From positions 11,073,771 through 11,137,770 of the forward strand of contig CM041536.1 of the NCBI GenBank assembly GCA_023238725.1: a DNA stretch of 64,000 nucleotides. The letters run 5' to 3'. This document shows, in pieces, positions 24,693 through 38,389 of this stretch; position 1 is the stretch's first letter; every line of letters begins with the position of its first letter. The notes below the pieces were generated by a model that was not told the origin of the DNA, ran no database searches, and saw nothing but the letters and a program-made list of their open reading frames with translations. A program made the translations under genes and the position numbers. This DNA comes from Scortum barcoo. Its lineage: Eukaryota > Chordata > Actinopteri > Centrarchiformes > Terapontidae.

Positions 24693-24943
24693 TTCAGATT
24701 CAGATTCACTTTACTTTATTAGTCCAACAGTGGGGAAAACAGCAGCGAAAAACACACAGTGGAAAATAGACAGTAAGAAATGCAAGACATAGAATAAAAT
24801 AAAAAATAATAATAAAAAAACAGTGAAACAGTGAAATGAACAGTGAACAGAAGTGTAGCGTTATTGCACAGAGTCCAGTTATAAGTCAGTTATTTATTGT
24901 TTATTTGTTTATTGTCTATTTGTCTGCAGACTAGTGGGACTAT
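24693..24943 (-). mobile_element. Short L2-type LINE 3' end, minus strand
   Basis: The reverse complement matches the 3' end of the element at 4415-5609. Shared phrases are CTAGTCTGCAGACAA, a CAATAAACAA-rich stretch, TTTCACTGTTT, GGACTAATAAAG and a (TGAATC) tail. Only about 250 bp remain, a strongly 5'-truncated copy of the same family. No convincing target-site duplication was found. Confidence 0.8.
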
Positions 24944-26113
24944 CATTAAAGTGCATATATTCATCCTAGAGGGTGAAGAGTGTATTGATTCAGAAGGAAA
25001 TCCTGTACAGCCCTGGACTTATACCATTTCTGGTACATATGAAATAGATCTGGGTGTTTTAGGATTGGTTTTGATCAATTACACTGGTTTAAAAGGCTCA
25101 AATGCTGTTGGTGTTTTCCAGTCTTGTTTGTGCATCCAGTCAGCTGATGTCACAGTCAACACCTCTTTTCATTTCAAACTAGAATTCATTAGAATTAATC
25201 TGTTTTTAATTAAGTTATTAGCATTTCCTCTAGGTGAGATTGTCAAAGCCCCGGTTGTCAAAGCTGAGAGAGAAAATGCCCTCAAATCTGAATTAAGCCT
25301 ATGTTTGGGTTAATGATTTTCTCCCGCTTGGAACAAGTAAGAGCCATGTTCTCAAAATAGCCCTTGGCTGAGGCAAAGAGGAAATTTAATTATTCCTGAA
25401 AGAAGGGACTGCGTTGTTTCCATAAGAGCCGCAGCTTAGGTGTTAAATATTTAGTTGTAACCCACGTAGCTGCACAATGTGCCAAAGGCCCCAGAGAGCT
25501 CCATAATATCAAAAGACTCAATTTCCATTTGCAGACGCAGAAGCACCTTTCTAACAGGCAGCACCTTGTATGATGTGAAGATTTTCTTTATATACCTGAT
25601 ACTTCACACACGTCTGAAAAGATCAATAGTGCAGCTATAGGGGGTTGTGAGATCAGAAGGTATTACAGTGCAAGTTTTATTGTGACTCACAATGTGCACT
25701 GACCACCAGACATAGATGCCAAGGAAAGCCCAGTACAGCTTTTTACACTCATATAAATGGAAGGAGTCTTGATTAAGATCAGTATTAACTTCATTTGTGG
25801 ACCAAATTGAGTTTACATTGTAAGAGATACTGAACTGTAAAATCATGAAACAGCTCTTTAGAATTTATGAGTTGGAAGGTAAAGCAGAGAGCAGAAGAAA
25901 TGTGGATGCTTTATTTACTTGATGTCTTTTCTTGTATTTTATATTTGATATTTACTTGATTGAAAGTGAAATTGAAAATGTACACTTGTTTGATAATACC
26001 TTCATTTAATGTAATGTAATGTAAATCAAAATGAATTAAACATATACAAACTGAGTGCAATGAAACAATGAATTTATTTTTGAACAAAGGAAAAAATCAT
26101 CTGAGGAAGAGAC
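24944..26113. other. Intergenic DNA without recognisable gene
   Basis: The ORF at 24897-25313 starts inside the LINE remnant and runs into unrelated AT-rich sequence; I see no family resemblance. Nothing else is supported. Confidence 0.35.
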
Positions 26114-26387
26114 TCAGTCTGCTTTTTTAGGCAGTAAACAGCAGCACAGTCTTTTTCTACACCAACAAATGAGTCTTTGGACTTTTCCCCGATCTTTCTT
26201 TTTGGCCTCATCCTGACTGATGGTCAGGTCACCCTGCTCTGCATTGATGGCAGGAATGTGTGAGACTTTAACTGTTTTATTTTTGTGTGGACATGAAAAT
26301 TATTGAGGGTCTTACCTGAGACTTATAAGAGCCCATGTGCCAGCAGGTCTGCAGAGCCTGCTCATAAATGGATTTGTCAAACATCAC
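26114..26387 (-). CDS. Exon-like pair of unknown origin (possible gene fragment)
   Basis: I do not recognise the product. On the minus strand, 26387-26316 (72 nt) has a strong acceptor (TTGTCTCCTTCACAG before it) and donor GTAAGA, and is open only in phase 0 (VMFDKSIYEQALQTCW...). Next, about 80 nt downstream, an AG allows a second block ending in TGA at 26116-26114. That block is charged (SQDEAKKKDRGK) and then has a Cys cluster (CWCRKRLCCC) near the C-terminus, which could be palmitoylated. An intron of about 79 nt is typical for fish. There is no upstream exon or promoter that I can find, so this could be a gene relic or chance. Confidence 0.25.
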
Positions 26388-27006
26388 CTGTGAAGGAGAC
26401 AAGATAATAATGTGTTTAATCAGTTTGTTCCTCAAATGTTTAAGTCCATGTAAAAATGTTTTCAGGGTTTCAGGGTCTAACTCCATGCTGCTGGTTGATG
26501 ACCTTTGTACCATACTAGACTGTAAGAAGTGGTTGGAAAGCACTTGTCCTGATTATTTTGTTGCATTAGTGGGTTCTTTAATTCTGTCCAGGATAGAGAA
26601 AATAATGATTAATCCCAGGGCAAAGAAGAACCAAGGAAATTATTAACCGGCTGTGCGTTTGCCCAGTCTGGTGGGGGACAGGTCAATAAGCCTGCTTCTG
26701 AAAGAGTGAAGCGGAGAGAGGGACTGCATTTAAATAATACTTGACCTTTGCCTCTTTCCACTTTTGAGCAATGGGCTAAAGCTGAGCTGAGCCTCTCACT
26801 GATAAATAAACAGCCAAGCCAAAGCTGACTGTTGCTTGACATGAACGCTCCACCTCTCCAACCCCAATCTTTGTGTTTACTTGTGACAGAAGGAGTGGTC
26901 ACAAAGACCTAGATAACTTATTTATAGTGATTAGAGTGAAAATTGGACAAGAATCTGGTTCTTTTGGTTCCTAAAAGCTGTTGGCATTGAGCAAGAAGTG
27001 GAATAC

Positions 27007-27121
27007 GCCCTGGTCAGACCACCAGTCAATAACAAGGTTGACATAAGATAGACATATAGGCAGCCTCTTACACCCATAGGCAATTTAGACTCACCAATTA
27101 ACCTAACTTGCGTGTCCAAGT
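27007..27121 (+). mobile_element. Dispersed repeat fragment (right half)
   Basis: CAATTTAGACTCACCAATTAACCT and the preceding CACCCATAGG phrase match the right half of a very widespread fish repeat. The upstream GACCACCAGTCAATAACAAGG fits the same consensus in diverged form. Confidence 0.65.
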
Positions 27122-29081
27122 AAAATACAAAACTGAATAAAATAAATATAAATAAAAGATGTTTTATATATACTGAAAACAAAAAGAAATAAACTCAACT
27201 AGACTGTTAACAGCCAGAGCATATGGCATTTGATTTGACACTGAAATGAGGATTTGTCATTAAAACACAACAAATAACTTACTTTGCTGAAAATTGTTCA
27301 TGTAATTACGGGGCTTTATAAGAGATTTTAATAGGGTTTCAGTTTCATGGCAGCCATAAAATTTATTGTGCATCACCCAGTCATCACTCATAGTCTAACC
27401 ACGTTCATTGGTCATGTTTAACAGAGTGGAAACAATGGAAACATTATGGAGCATAATGTAGAATGAAATGACGTCTGTAATAATGCAGGAAGACTTAAAT
27501 GAGACTTAATGAGTCCATGAATCTATTACCCCACTGCATGCTGGAAGGGTTCCTAATACCCCTATATATCAATCACGTGATAGCCGAGCATGATTTCAAC
27601 TCTCTATTCATTTTGCCATTATTTCAAAATAAGAGTGTGCTATTATTCAAGATGGGATTAACAAATAATTTCTCAAACTACTTTCAAAGAACCAAATTAG
27701 CCGGTTGAGAATAAACAGGATTATTTTAGCCTGATAAAAGCACGTTAGCCTGAATGAGTGTATTGATTAGTTAGCTATATCTGAACAACAGGGCTCAGAA
27801 CTGTTCTACTCTCGATACGGTAAACTTCATGGATAAAAGTCATTTTGGCCAGTGTTTCCACAACTGTCAAGAATACTTTATTCCCTGGGGTACTTGTAAT
27901 ATACACTGTAAATACACTACTTTCCCCTTTCTCAAAAGTTCAGTCCTCTCGAGAAATCACCTCTGCTCTCCCAGTTATACAATGTCTGCTTCAATACATC
28001 CTTTCCCCTCACATTATTGGCTGTGGACAGTATTGGCTGGTTCTTGATATTCTCTATTTCTATCAGTGTTCCTGTTGTGATGACTGGTTTCAGTTTTCTC
28101 AGCCCGCTGGCAAAAAGCCTCAATAATCCATTCGTTAAAATGAACGAAACATCACAATCTTGCTCTTAAACAGCGCATCCTGCCTTCTTGAGGCAAGGAA
28201 GGATTATGGGGCTAGGATTTTCTATACATTTTTCAGGTCATATGATTATCAAATGCGAGCGATATCTCATGCTTTTAAACATCCTGGAATCTCAGGAAGT
28301 GAGGTGATACAAGGCACAGCAGGAGAGTTGCCTGGAGGGCTGTCTAACATAGCTGAAGAGAATTGGATGTCTGAAAGGGAGCTGATAACAAGATCTTTGT
28401 GACAGCAGAGTCCACTGAGGTGTTTATGGAGTAGATCAACGACCAGGATCTTAAAGCTTAATTATTTGAATGCTTTTGGCAAAGGGCAACAACCAGATAA
28501 AAATCAGTTGGAGCTCATAGTCAGCTTTTGTTATCGGTAATGAAATTGAGTGGGCTTGAACGTGGATCCTGTTTTTGCTGGCATTACAGGAAATATGGAG
28601 TCAAGGGATTTCAAAGTTAACAAAGACTTGGTCATGGCTATCTGGATCTATCTGAGACTATATTCAAATGATAAATTATAAAAGAAAGTTGTAGAATAAG
28701 TATGCATTGTTACTCTTTCCTATTGCCTTGTTGAATCGACATCTATAACAATAACCAAAATAGGAGGGCACGCAAGGTTTTAATGGCTCTTTCTTTTCAT
28801 CCACAATAATCAAACACCTTTTTCCAAACAATCTTATTTGAGAAAGACTGGGGAAGAAGCAAGAAATTGAGTTTCATGATACTGATACCTGATTGGTTCC
28901 GGCAGGTTGGGGGTGGAAGAAGGCTGTTGTTTGTTTGACAGGTTTGAGTGTGGGTGAAGACAAAGCACACATGCCTCCCACATGCCAGCCCCTTTTCTCA
29001 GAGCCCATATTTTCTCCTTCACAAAGCACATGGGCACATTTCTGCGTCCACAGGCTAAATATGGTATGCACTGAAAATGTT
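27122..29081. other. Intergenic DNA without recognisable gene
   Basis: No coding exon or repeat supported. The stretch at about 28140-28480 is complex and stop-poor on the + strand (80-codon ORF at 28160) and may be conserved non-coding DNA. Confidence 0.3.
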
Positions 29082-29158
29082 ATCCATCCATCCATTTTCT
29101 ATTCCTTCTTTATCCTGACACAAAGGGTCTCAGGGGGTGCTGGAGCCTATCCCAGCTT
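29082..29158 (+). mobile_element. Dispersed repeat fragment (left half, ATCCATCCATTTTCTA type)
   Basis: ATCCATCCATCCATTTTCTA followed by GGGTCTCAGGGGGTGCTGGA and GCCTATCCCAGCTT. This is the characteristic left half of the same repeat family whose right half sits at 27007-27121. The two halves are in reversed order, so they are separate insertions. Confidence 0.75.
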
Positions 29159-31230
29159 GAAAATGTTATAATAAACTAAATGAAAGTGAAAACATTACTG
29201 TCTCAACCCCTCGTGCCTTTCCACATGAACCATAATAATATTGTTAGCACCGGGCTATGGTGAGATAATGTCAATGCACACTCCACCATCTGCACTTTTA
29301 TGATTGCAGCCACATTCAGCAGCCATTTTCTTTTCTGCAGGCTATAATTTCCTAATGATTACATTATACCCGCCATCCCTCCACTGAACACCTTCACTTA
29401 AATTGTCGGTCTTCACTCAAAAGCTGCACCAACTTCTGTTGAGCCACAAATCAGAAATGTGATGCTGTCCTTTTTCTTGGAGAGTGGTTTAGTTATGGTG
29501 TCAAAGCATGTCAGAGACACAGAAAGGAGAATTTACTCCACTTTCAGTTTGGATATACAGCCTGTGACATTTTTGTCAGAGAAATGTGTGTACAGTATCT
29601 TACTATAAAGCCGCCGTTCTATTTAAGTTGTGCTACTCCTTCCTGCTGCTTACCTCAGGTGGCCTTCCCCTCCCACATCTTTCATTCTGCCTCTGCCAGC
29701 AAATCCTCTGAGATCCTTCCCCCAACACTAATTCAGCACCTCTGTTCAAAGCTGAAGAGCTTGTTTTATTAACACCTGCACGAGTATCTTTGATGGTGTT
29801 ACAAAGGCAATTTAGGACAAATAACCCTGCTTTTTTCCAGTCAGACTCTGGAAGGAAAATGTGGGAATAGAAGGCTGTAAAACAGATGTTAGGATACCGG
29901 ATACTAAGGAAGCATGAACTGCTCATTTCACCAATGAAACAAATTACTCACTGATTGACATCTGCCGTGTTTTCTTAGTTGCTGAGGCACAGTCATTGAA
30001 TGAAAAAGATGAAAATGACTGTCAAACCAGTGTGCCAACTTCTTAAATCCACAGCTAATTTTCTCACAATTTACATTGTGATTACATTTTTGCTATTATT
30101 GGGTAAGTGGTATGTGCAGTGGTATAAGGTATGTGCACTGAAACAAATTTTGCTTGCTGTAGTCATTTTTCCTGTCTAAACTGGCCAGTTTATAGAGAAA
30201 TTTCATTGTAAATGATTCGAGACAAACTCTACAGTTCTTGTTCTGTGCAAAAATATATTACAACGTTTATCTGAAGCTAAAATAACGCACCAGCTTTGGG
30301 TTTGATAAATCTCGCAAGCATTTTCCAAAGTAGCAGCCTTTTTAGTGTGCCCTCTTTGTGGTAAACTGTACCCCCAATGCAGCACAACAAAGAAACACTT
30401 TCCAGGGAAAGAAAAGGAGGGAATTTGGTACCAAAAAGCTCATAACTTTGGATGATACCAAAGTTATTGATATATCTAATTCAGCTGCACATCTAGTACC
30501 AATTCAGTAATAAATTTACACCACAGGGGGTGATACTGAGTTTTAATTGGGTCCTGAATTACTCAATTTTGAGCACACAGGCATCAGACAGGGGCATCTG
30601 GCCACACATATTTTTGTGTGGAGTAAGAAGGAAAATTACATGTGAGGTAAATGACATGCTGTTACCTGACACAAACATTCCTACAGATTCAGATGTTCAC
30701 ATTGACATCCATGTGTTGTACTGAAACATTTGTTTTCACTGTGCAATAGTGGTGGAAATAATAATTTGACATTTTAACATTTTAAGTAAAAATGCCAATA
30801 CAACAAATCTAAAATATACTTATTTACAAGTAAAAGTCCTGAATATAAAATCCCACTTCACACACACTTGTACACACACAAAGAATCTGTTAGTCACATT
30901 CATACAGCCAAAAACAAGGGCAACAAAGCTTAACAAAGGTAGATAAAAATAGGCATTTAACTACGTACGTTACACGTTGGTGAGTAACAGATTTACACTG
31001 AATATAAATATATATAAAAAGCAACAAAAAGCAATTTACAATGTCTACATACAGTACATGAAGTGGGTGGTTAGTAGAGTACATGTTTGTCTATTTTAAA
31101 TATATACAGCATGGAGGATTTATAATTGATAATGATGGATGATATTTGCATATTTCAAACTGTAAATATACATTTTATAATTAGTAGGTAAGTGGAAGTT
31201 TTAGTATTACAGGTTTAATGACTATGTGAC
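29159..31230. other. Intergenic DNA without recognisable gene
   Basis: AT-rich, no supported gene. From about 30840 on it contains CA-rich and TATAAAA-rich sequence that may belong to the retroelement remnant that follows. Confidence 0.35.
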
Positions 31231-31234
31231 TGAT

Positions 31235-31420
31235 TTAAATGTCAATCAGAGTGATAACCTTTGGGAAGAAATTGTTCTTAAGTGTGCTTGTTTTGGCACA
31301 ATGTCTTCTGTACTGCCTAGCAGAACAGATAAGTTGGAACAGGTTGTGTGTTTTGTGTGTGTTGGATCCTGCTTGTATCCCGACTCTGGAGCTCTTCATG
31401 TGTTTTACATGTAAATTTCT
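31235..31420. mobile_element. Possible decayed retroelement fragment
   Basis: GGGAAGAAATTGTTCTTAAG, then TGCCTAGCAGAACAGATAAG and GGAACAGGTTGTGTG resemble a diverged copy of a dispersed fish repeat that usually lies inside an ATTCAAGATTC-tailed element. Recognition is by memory of the pattern; boundaries are uncertain. Confidence 0.35.
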
Positions 31421-32429
31421 TCATTTGTAAAGCAACTAAAGCGGCCAGACAAATTTAATGAAGTAAAAAGTATATTTCCCTCTGAAGTGTAATGAAATAG
31501 AGGCAGAAAGTGACATAAAAAAAGCACACAAGTAAAGTACAAGTACCTCAAAATCATAAAGCGTGGAGGTTAAAGTAAAAACTAAAAGTAGGAAGAATAT
31601 TACAGTGTAGAAGTCAATGCTAGAAATACATATGCAATCATGCATTTACATTTTTACATAAGTATAAGTACAAAAATATAAGCATTAAGTCATACTTAAA
31701 TGACCAAAAATAAAAGTAGTCAATATGCAGAATAATATTGTATATTATATTGCTGGAGTATAAGTAATGATGCATTAAAGCGTTCATCACTTTAATGTTG
31801 CAGCTAGTAAATGTGGAGCAAATTCTAATTACTCTTGAATTCAACCAGAGAAATGTTTGCAAAGCACTTAGAGAATCTTATATGTGAAAGTGATGAACGG
31901 CAAGTTTAAGATTCAGCATGTGATTTAGAGGTTTATTATTCCTTTCAAATTCATGAATAATGGCATTTGGCATTATTTTTATGGAGTGCCCAGTTTTGTC
32001 ATACACAGACTTCAGGATGTGTCTGCAGATCACGGATGAGGAGGGACACAACTGTTTCTGGTTCAGCTTCACAAGAGGTGCATTCATTTTTGGACATCTG
32101 TGTAAATCAATCTGGAAATGATCGTGTTAGATGGGGGTATGTTGTGCAAAAAACTTCAAAGTGAATTTCTCTTGTTCTTATCTAAAGCACCAGAATCAAG
32201 TTCACTGCCAAGCAGGTCTTCACATACGGGTAACTGTGTTGATATGCTGGTGCAAAGTAATGCAAACGTGGAAAAATAGTCAAATACATAAATAAGTAAA
32301 TAAATAAACAAGGGTGAAGGGGGCTTAGCCAGTCTGTGTTATCTAATTGTGACTTCAAAACGTGTTTCCCTTTGGTTAAAACCTTATCACAGTTTTGAAA
32401 TTCCTCCCTTGCATGTTTTTTGGAGCTCT

Positions 32430-32641
32430 CTCCCTGCAGAGCTCGGTGCGCCGCTGCTCGGTGTTTTACGGTAGAGCAGCTGCTGTGCGCTCTCCGCGGC
32501 TCTTTACGGCTCCTCGCCCCGTTTGCGGCTCCGTGTTTGTGAAAGCTCGGAGCTGCGGGATGAACATCCGCACTGTCCGCCGAGCCCTCAACCTGAAACA
32601 TCGTCCGACAGCACACCGAGGGGAAAACTCTGCACAGAGCT
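32430..32641 (+). promoter_or_regulatory. tp53i11: CpG-rich promoter and probable first exon of tp53i11
   Basis: A CpG-dense island of about 200 bp with roughly 18 CpG dinucleotides in otherwise CpG-poor DNA. It ends in a consensus splice donor (GAGCT before GTAAGT at 32642). It is the only such island between the TRIM gene and the tp53i11 coding exons, and lies on the right strand about 20.4 kb upstream of the ATG exon at 53001. An ATG at 32560 opens a frame that, if this donor joins the acceptor at 53000, runs in frame into the canonical tp53i11 ATG. The link to tp53i11 is inferred; no transcript data are available. Confidence 0.5.
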
Positions 32642-35600
32642 GTAAGTCACACCAGTTCACATGTGGGCTTTTTTTAAAACTATTATTATTTTTCTTTAAA
32701 TGTTCTCCTGTCTTTCCTGCGAACTACAGAGTCACTTTAACGTGCTCCAAGCGGCGCGTTTCAACCTTGGAGAGCTTCTGAAATAGAAGTTATTTTATTG
32801 TTATTTTGTTTTTCTTTAAAATGACAAAGTGTTTAGTTTCATGATGTGGTTAAGCTGTTTTATTGTGGCAGTAGTTCGTGTCAATTTTCTTAAAAGTATG
32901 GGAGGTGAACTTGAGCGCGGTGGGCAGCTCCCCATTAAAATACTGAAAAAAAGTCATTATTTTCCTTTATCGACATTGTAACGTTAAGTAAAACCCTTAT
33001 CTTTATTAGGAGGTAATCCTCTTAATTTACTCTCCTTTTTTATCGTTTTAGCCACACCATCGTTTTAACCCCACCCAGAGTCAGTGAAGTAATTCAGCAG
33101 CCAAAGGTTGGCGAAAAAACTAATTATTATCCAGAAAAAAGTCCTTAAAAATGTGCTGTCATTATCCAACATGAGAGAAATAATAACTTCCCTAATCCGT
33201 GCTGCTGCCTCTGAGCAACCCCTCAGTTTAACACCCAGATGTCATTAATGAATCAGTTTTAATGGCCTAGGATTGCCTTAACACATTGAGTAAATGTTGA
33301 GTTTTCGTAAAGGAGGAGGTAAAGTTTACTGCCTAATAGGGGAAAAAGTGGATTAACCTGTGTGGCAGAGCTGTGAGAGCCGAAACGCACCAAATGTCTG
33401 CTTATTTTCAGCCGAATTAGGGCAGCACTTGAGATTACTTCAGGAGAAAAATACCAGCGTCCCATCTGTGTTTATCACAGGGAAAAGGAAAGACGTGCAC
33501 AGTAGTAATGTTTAGATAAAAGTGAAGTGAGTTTGTGTCAGTGTTTTGAATTTACACCGCCCCTCTGAAATGGTAATTGAGGTTATGAGGCCAATTGAGA
33601 AGAAGTGAAGTGTGGTGGAGAGCTTCACGTGGATCGCTCAGCTCCAATACCTCAAGGTTGGTGTCTGCTGTGTCAAGACTTGTCCCAAGTGCAGTTCAAC
33701 AATGCTGCAGCGCTCGCTGGATATACAGTCACGCTTACCAGAGTTGTGTGAGCTGTCTCGCTGTTCAGCCTTCTGCAGGTAACGCCTCGATCCCATTTCC
33801 CACGAGGGGCTGCTCATTGATGGCCTGAAATGTGAGGTGGATTTGTTTTCCGGCTTCCAGACAGATTTTTTTTAATTGGTGAATGTTTAAAAAGGGACGA
33901 GGAGCGGTTGTAATTTTCCCTCAAGATGACACCACCGCTTGTGCATCCACATGCCCACATTTGTAATGCTACAAGCATTTCAATACACAACAAAGCCTAA
34001 CCCTGAGATGCTGGTTTGGGTCAAACAGAAGCCGACAACAGGGGGGAAAGCGACATTACATTCCTTATATCTCCAAATGGGAAAAAAAAGTGACGCCACA
34101 TGAGGAAGGAGATTATTGCCCCTCAGCATGAAGTCTTGTAAATTGCATATTTGATCCGCCTTTTCTCATGAATCAAGCCTCATTCCCATGGCAGCAGGCA
34201 CACTGTTTTTCTCTAATTGCCTTGTGATCAGGAATCAACATGTCATCCAGGCTCTGTGGGCAGGCGGGGGACTCTAATTGGCCGAGAAATAGGAAAGATG
34301 AAAAGGGGCTTCCTTTCCAGTTCCTCGTACCCATGGTGATGAAATTTTCAGCTTTGTGGAAAATGAATGAAACTGATGTGGAGTGGGCAGCAGTGGATAT
34401 CTGCTTAAGATACTGTGGCCGTGCTGATGTAGCCTTCAGCAGGTTTTCTCTGGCTGAGGTGTGTGTTCAACAGCATCTCTGTCCTTTTTTTTTTGTTTTT
34501 TAACCAAAGCAAACCATGATCAAACTATCAGATATTTTCTGCCAACAAAGTATCACTCTACTTTCTGAATGCAGAAGGTACTCTGGTAAATGGGTCAGAT
34601 CTGGCCTGGGATTGACCTTTTCGGACTGTTTTCTTTTCCCATGATCGCTTGTGACTGCAGGATATTGTCACCTCAACCAACCCTCAGAGACGATTTCAGC
34701 CTTTGTTGCAGGCTCTTCTAACTAATGGCTCTCATGTAGAACAACGATATAGCTCTTTGTGTAACCCTGAAGTGGCACACATTGTTTTACAACTGTACTT
34801 CATACCTGTCTGATGAAAAAAAGAAGCATTACATTATATTAACAAAAGATTCTCTGCGGGGTTACTACTGATGGAGGTGACACTATATTCACCCCCTAAA
34901 CCAAGTGGAATAATGAAAAAAACATTGCTCTCAAGTTTTCAATGTATCCCCTTGTACTCCACCAGACTGCATAGAGCGTTAACTTGGTCTCTGCAGTGCC
35001 GGGCTGTGTGGCCGGAGTCATCCTCAGGGAGTTAAGCAGCAGCATATGTACTGTAGATAGCTACGTGCCTCTGTGTAGTTTTTGTGAAGAAGCATTGAGG
35101 CAGGCAGCGCCATGGAGGACAGCCCTGGTCAGTCCCACAAGTCCTCAACACACTCTTGGCAAGCTGCATGCTGGATAGCCAAAGCAGATGGTGACCCTTT
35201 TTTTGTTTTAACCCCTCAGTGGGTTAATTAACACTTCCAGTCACAATACAGTCCACGAATGATGCAACAAACTGTAATTGTTATGATTTTAAATGTTATT
35301 TTTTCAGTACAAATGTACATGTGCAGCTGATTGAAAGTAGTATTTATACCGCCTGATGCATAGTAGCATGAAGAGATTTTTCTCTGTGGCTGCAAAGGAT
35401 TTTTGCCTGAAGACTTTTTATTATTTATTTACTGTTGGGTAGATGATGCCTTACTTACAATCACAGCTATAAAATGTGGATCTCTTTTACTAGTGCAGGT
35501 TCGGTAGTTGCTTTAGATTTATTCTTAGAATAGCAAAGCATTTGATTTACCTCTGCAAAATGGTGGTTAGCTATATTTAGTTTCATCTCTCTGTATTGGC

Positions 35601-38389
35601 CTCTGGTCTGTCTCTAGGGACGACTGTGCACCAGCTTTATTCTTCTATCAATGAGGATGCTTTCTTCCTGGCATCTTTGCTTTTAATTTCCTACTATCTG
35701 GTGTGACAATGGGTTAGCCATAGGCTTTAATAATGACCCCACAGCAGATGTGCCTCTGTTTATTTCCAGTGGACAAGATTAGAGAAGTTAAGACCATATG
35801 TTGCCTTTCAGACTTTGTCGTTTTATGGCAGTGACAGGCTGCCCCGCTCCTTAATTACATCTGGGGAAGACAGAAAAGCAATTCCATTGTTGAGTGTTGG
35901 CAAAACACTGTGGACAATTTGGCGAGTAATTTCCCTCAGGCAACTCCAGCAGTCCGCATAAACTCAGGAAAATCTCATTTGGAATTCATTATCTTTGATA
36001 AACCCCTAATGTCATGTTGTAATGTTGTTGAACATGCAGTGCTATCTTTTCTACGAGTTGCTTGTGCCCTCATTCGTTTCCTCAAAAAATATTTCTGTGG
36101 ATTTTATGGGACATCTCTGGTCTTTGTAATTTGCTAAGGACATATTTCATTTTAAAACATGTTGTAATTTTTCATCGACAGGTAAACCTTAGGGGACCCC
36201 ACAGGAGATTTGGAAGAGCAGAGTCGTGTCAGCAGCAGCATCTTCAATCGGGGTTAAGAGCAAGGTGTGAACTCCACGTCTTGTAATATCTGTATTCAGT
36301 AAGTAAGAGCTTAGTTTTTGTTTGACCTCACTGATTCATATTTGTATAATTGGTTTGGTTTTGGTCTGTAGTAAAAGGCTGATAGGCATCTGAGGTGAGG
36401 AATATACCAGGCTGTGCTGGTCAGCTGCTCAGAGGGCCTTACTGAGGAGACTGGTTGTTTGGAGTCTGTATGTATTCATGCTCACAGTGGAGCATTGTGA
36501 TTGTTTTGGCTGCTTGTGTGGGGGTGTGTGTGTATGCACAAGCCTTGAGTTTTTGTAACGTGGTTTCACATGTCCCCCATTGCCATTTGATCAAAGTCAC
36601 CTTTCAGTTCTCCTCAACAGCACTCACCCCTCACATCTGACATTTTCAATATGTGCATGGTATATCTGGTTGATCACCTCCTGGGAGACTTTTACTTGAA
36701 GCACTCAGAATATGAAGAAAGACATGAAAATATCTCAGCTGCTAAGTTAAGAACTGAGGCGGCAGGTTTATCTCTCTATACGTTCCCCCTGTCCCTTCAA
36801 AGCCACCCCTATGCAGATGTAATGTGACGGGTTCATGTAGAGGTTGAGTCACTTAAGTGGTTTCTCTGGCATTGTAATGAAAAATGACTGATTTAGGTAA
36901 CATTTTGTCATATTTTTAGAAATGAGGGTAAATACGTTAAAGCTACTAATGATTATTTTTTAGTTTTGATTAATGTGTCCATTATTTTTCTTATCAACCA
37001 GGTTAATCGTTTGGTCTAGAATAGTTAACCATTTCCAGATGTTTCTATAATTGGCACGGAAGGAAGCCGACAAGCAACAAAGCCAGAAGTTTGTGTAAGT
37101 AGTCAAATATGGTTGAAAAATACATTTGGCAGCAGCTGTGTTTTCAGCAGAGTAGATGTCCCTGTTCCAACTTGGCTGGCCTTTGTTCAACAATATGTCC
37201 TTTAAAGTATCTTTTCCTGTTGTGATGGTTTAGATAAGGATGGGAATCTTACTCCTGACGCATGACACAATTCCCAAATAGTTTTTGTCTGAGGATGTCT
37301 GGTTGTGCACTCAGAGCCCTCCAGACCAAAATGAACCAGTACCAACATAACTGGCCAGACTGGTTACCAAAGCTAAACTTTCCTCCCAAGAAACACTCTA
37401 TCAGTGTATTATTTTTAGTGTTGTAAATGACAACCAGACTGCATATAATTTCATTCATATTAGAAAAAAATAATTGTATTAGGACTGGTTGCACTGTTTA
37501 GTATGTATTTAAGATCATGCAGACATGGTAACTCAACAACAGGGGTTCTTGTTTTATACCTTATCACACCTGACTTGCTGTGAAGAGTGACACATGCTGG
37601 TCATTCTAAAACAAAATGTCACCCATACCTCCATCACACTCACTCTGTAAGAACATGACCACCTTCAGGCGTTGGGCTCTCCCATATTTGCAGTAAATTT
37701 GCTTGATTTGAATTTCGTTTCATAGTTTTATCCCCCCAACGCACTCCAATATTATATCATTAAAGTAGTTAGAAAGCACACTTCCTGAAGGATGGAGCAT
37801 ATTTAATGCAAATATATGCAAATGCGTGCTAACGCTGTAGCCCCCTGTTGTGTAAAATGATTGACGTCAACTGTAAAATATAATTCAGTCTTGACGCCGA
37901 CCAAGCCCTGACCTGCTCGTAACACATTACAGTTGTGTCATTGTGGGTGTGTTGCTGTGGTAGATCCAAACACATTTGCTTGACACTGCTAATAGAAAAA
38001 AACAAAACCACTTCCTGCCCTAATGTGGCACCTTTTGGTAACAGTTTTGAACCTCAATTTCCTTTCCTTGGCACAACAGCTCAAACATCTGCTGTAATAC
38101 AGAGACTCTACAAGACTGACTTGGTGAAGATGGAGCTTATTTGTCAAAACACCACGTCATGTAAAATGGGTTAAAATCCCATTTCATCATAGTTTATTGA
38201 CTTTCAGTGGAATTATATCTCAATGATCACATTGTGTTGTTTTACAAAAAAAGAAATAAGTCATTTCATCTACTGCAGTGGAAAATTGCATTGAAAACCA
38301 ATTTGGATGTTTTACATTTCATTCACCATATATAGATATTATTTATAATATATTATATATATTATATATTATTATATATACTTGAACAG

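Noticed and set aside
24897..25313. 138-codon ORF
   Set aside because: It begins inside the antisense LINE remnant and reads out into AT-rich DNA; its first part is reverse-complement LINE tail.
32182..32616. 144-codon minus-strand ORF
   Set aside because: Antisense shadow of the CpG-rich first exon; low-quality composition and no family resemblance.
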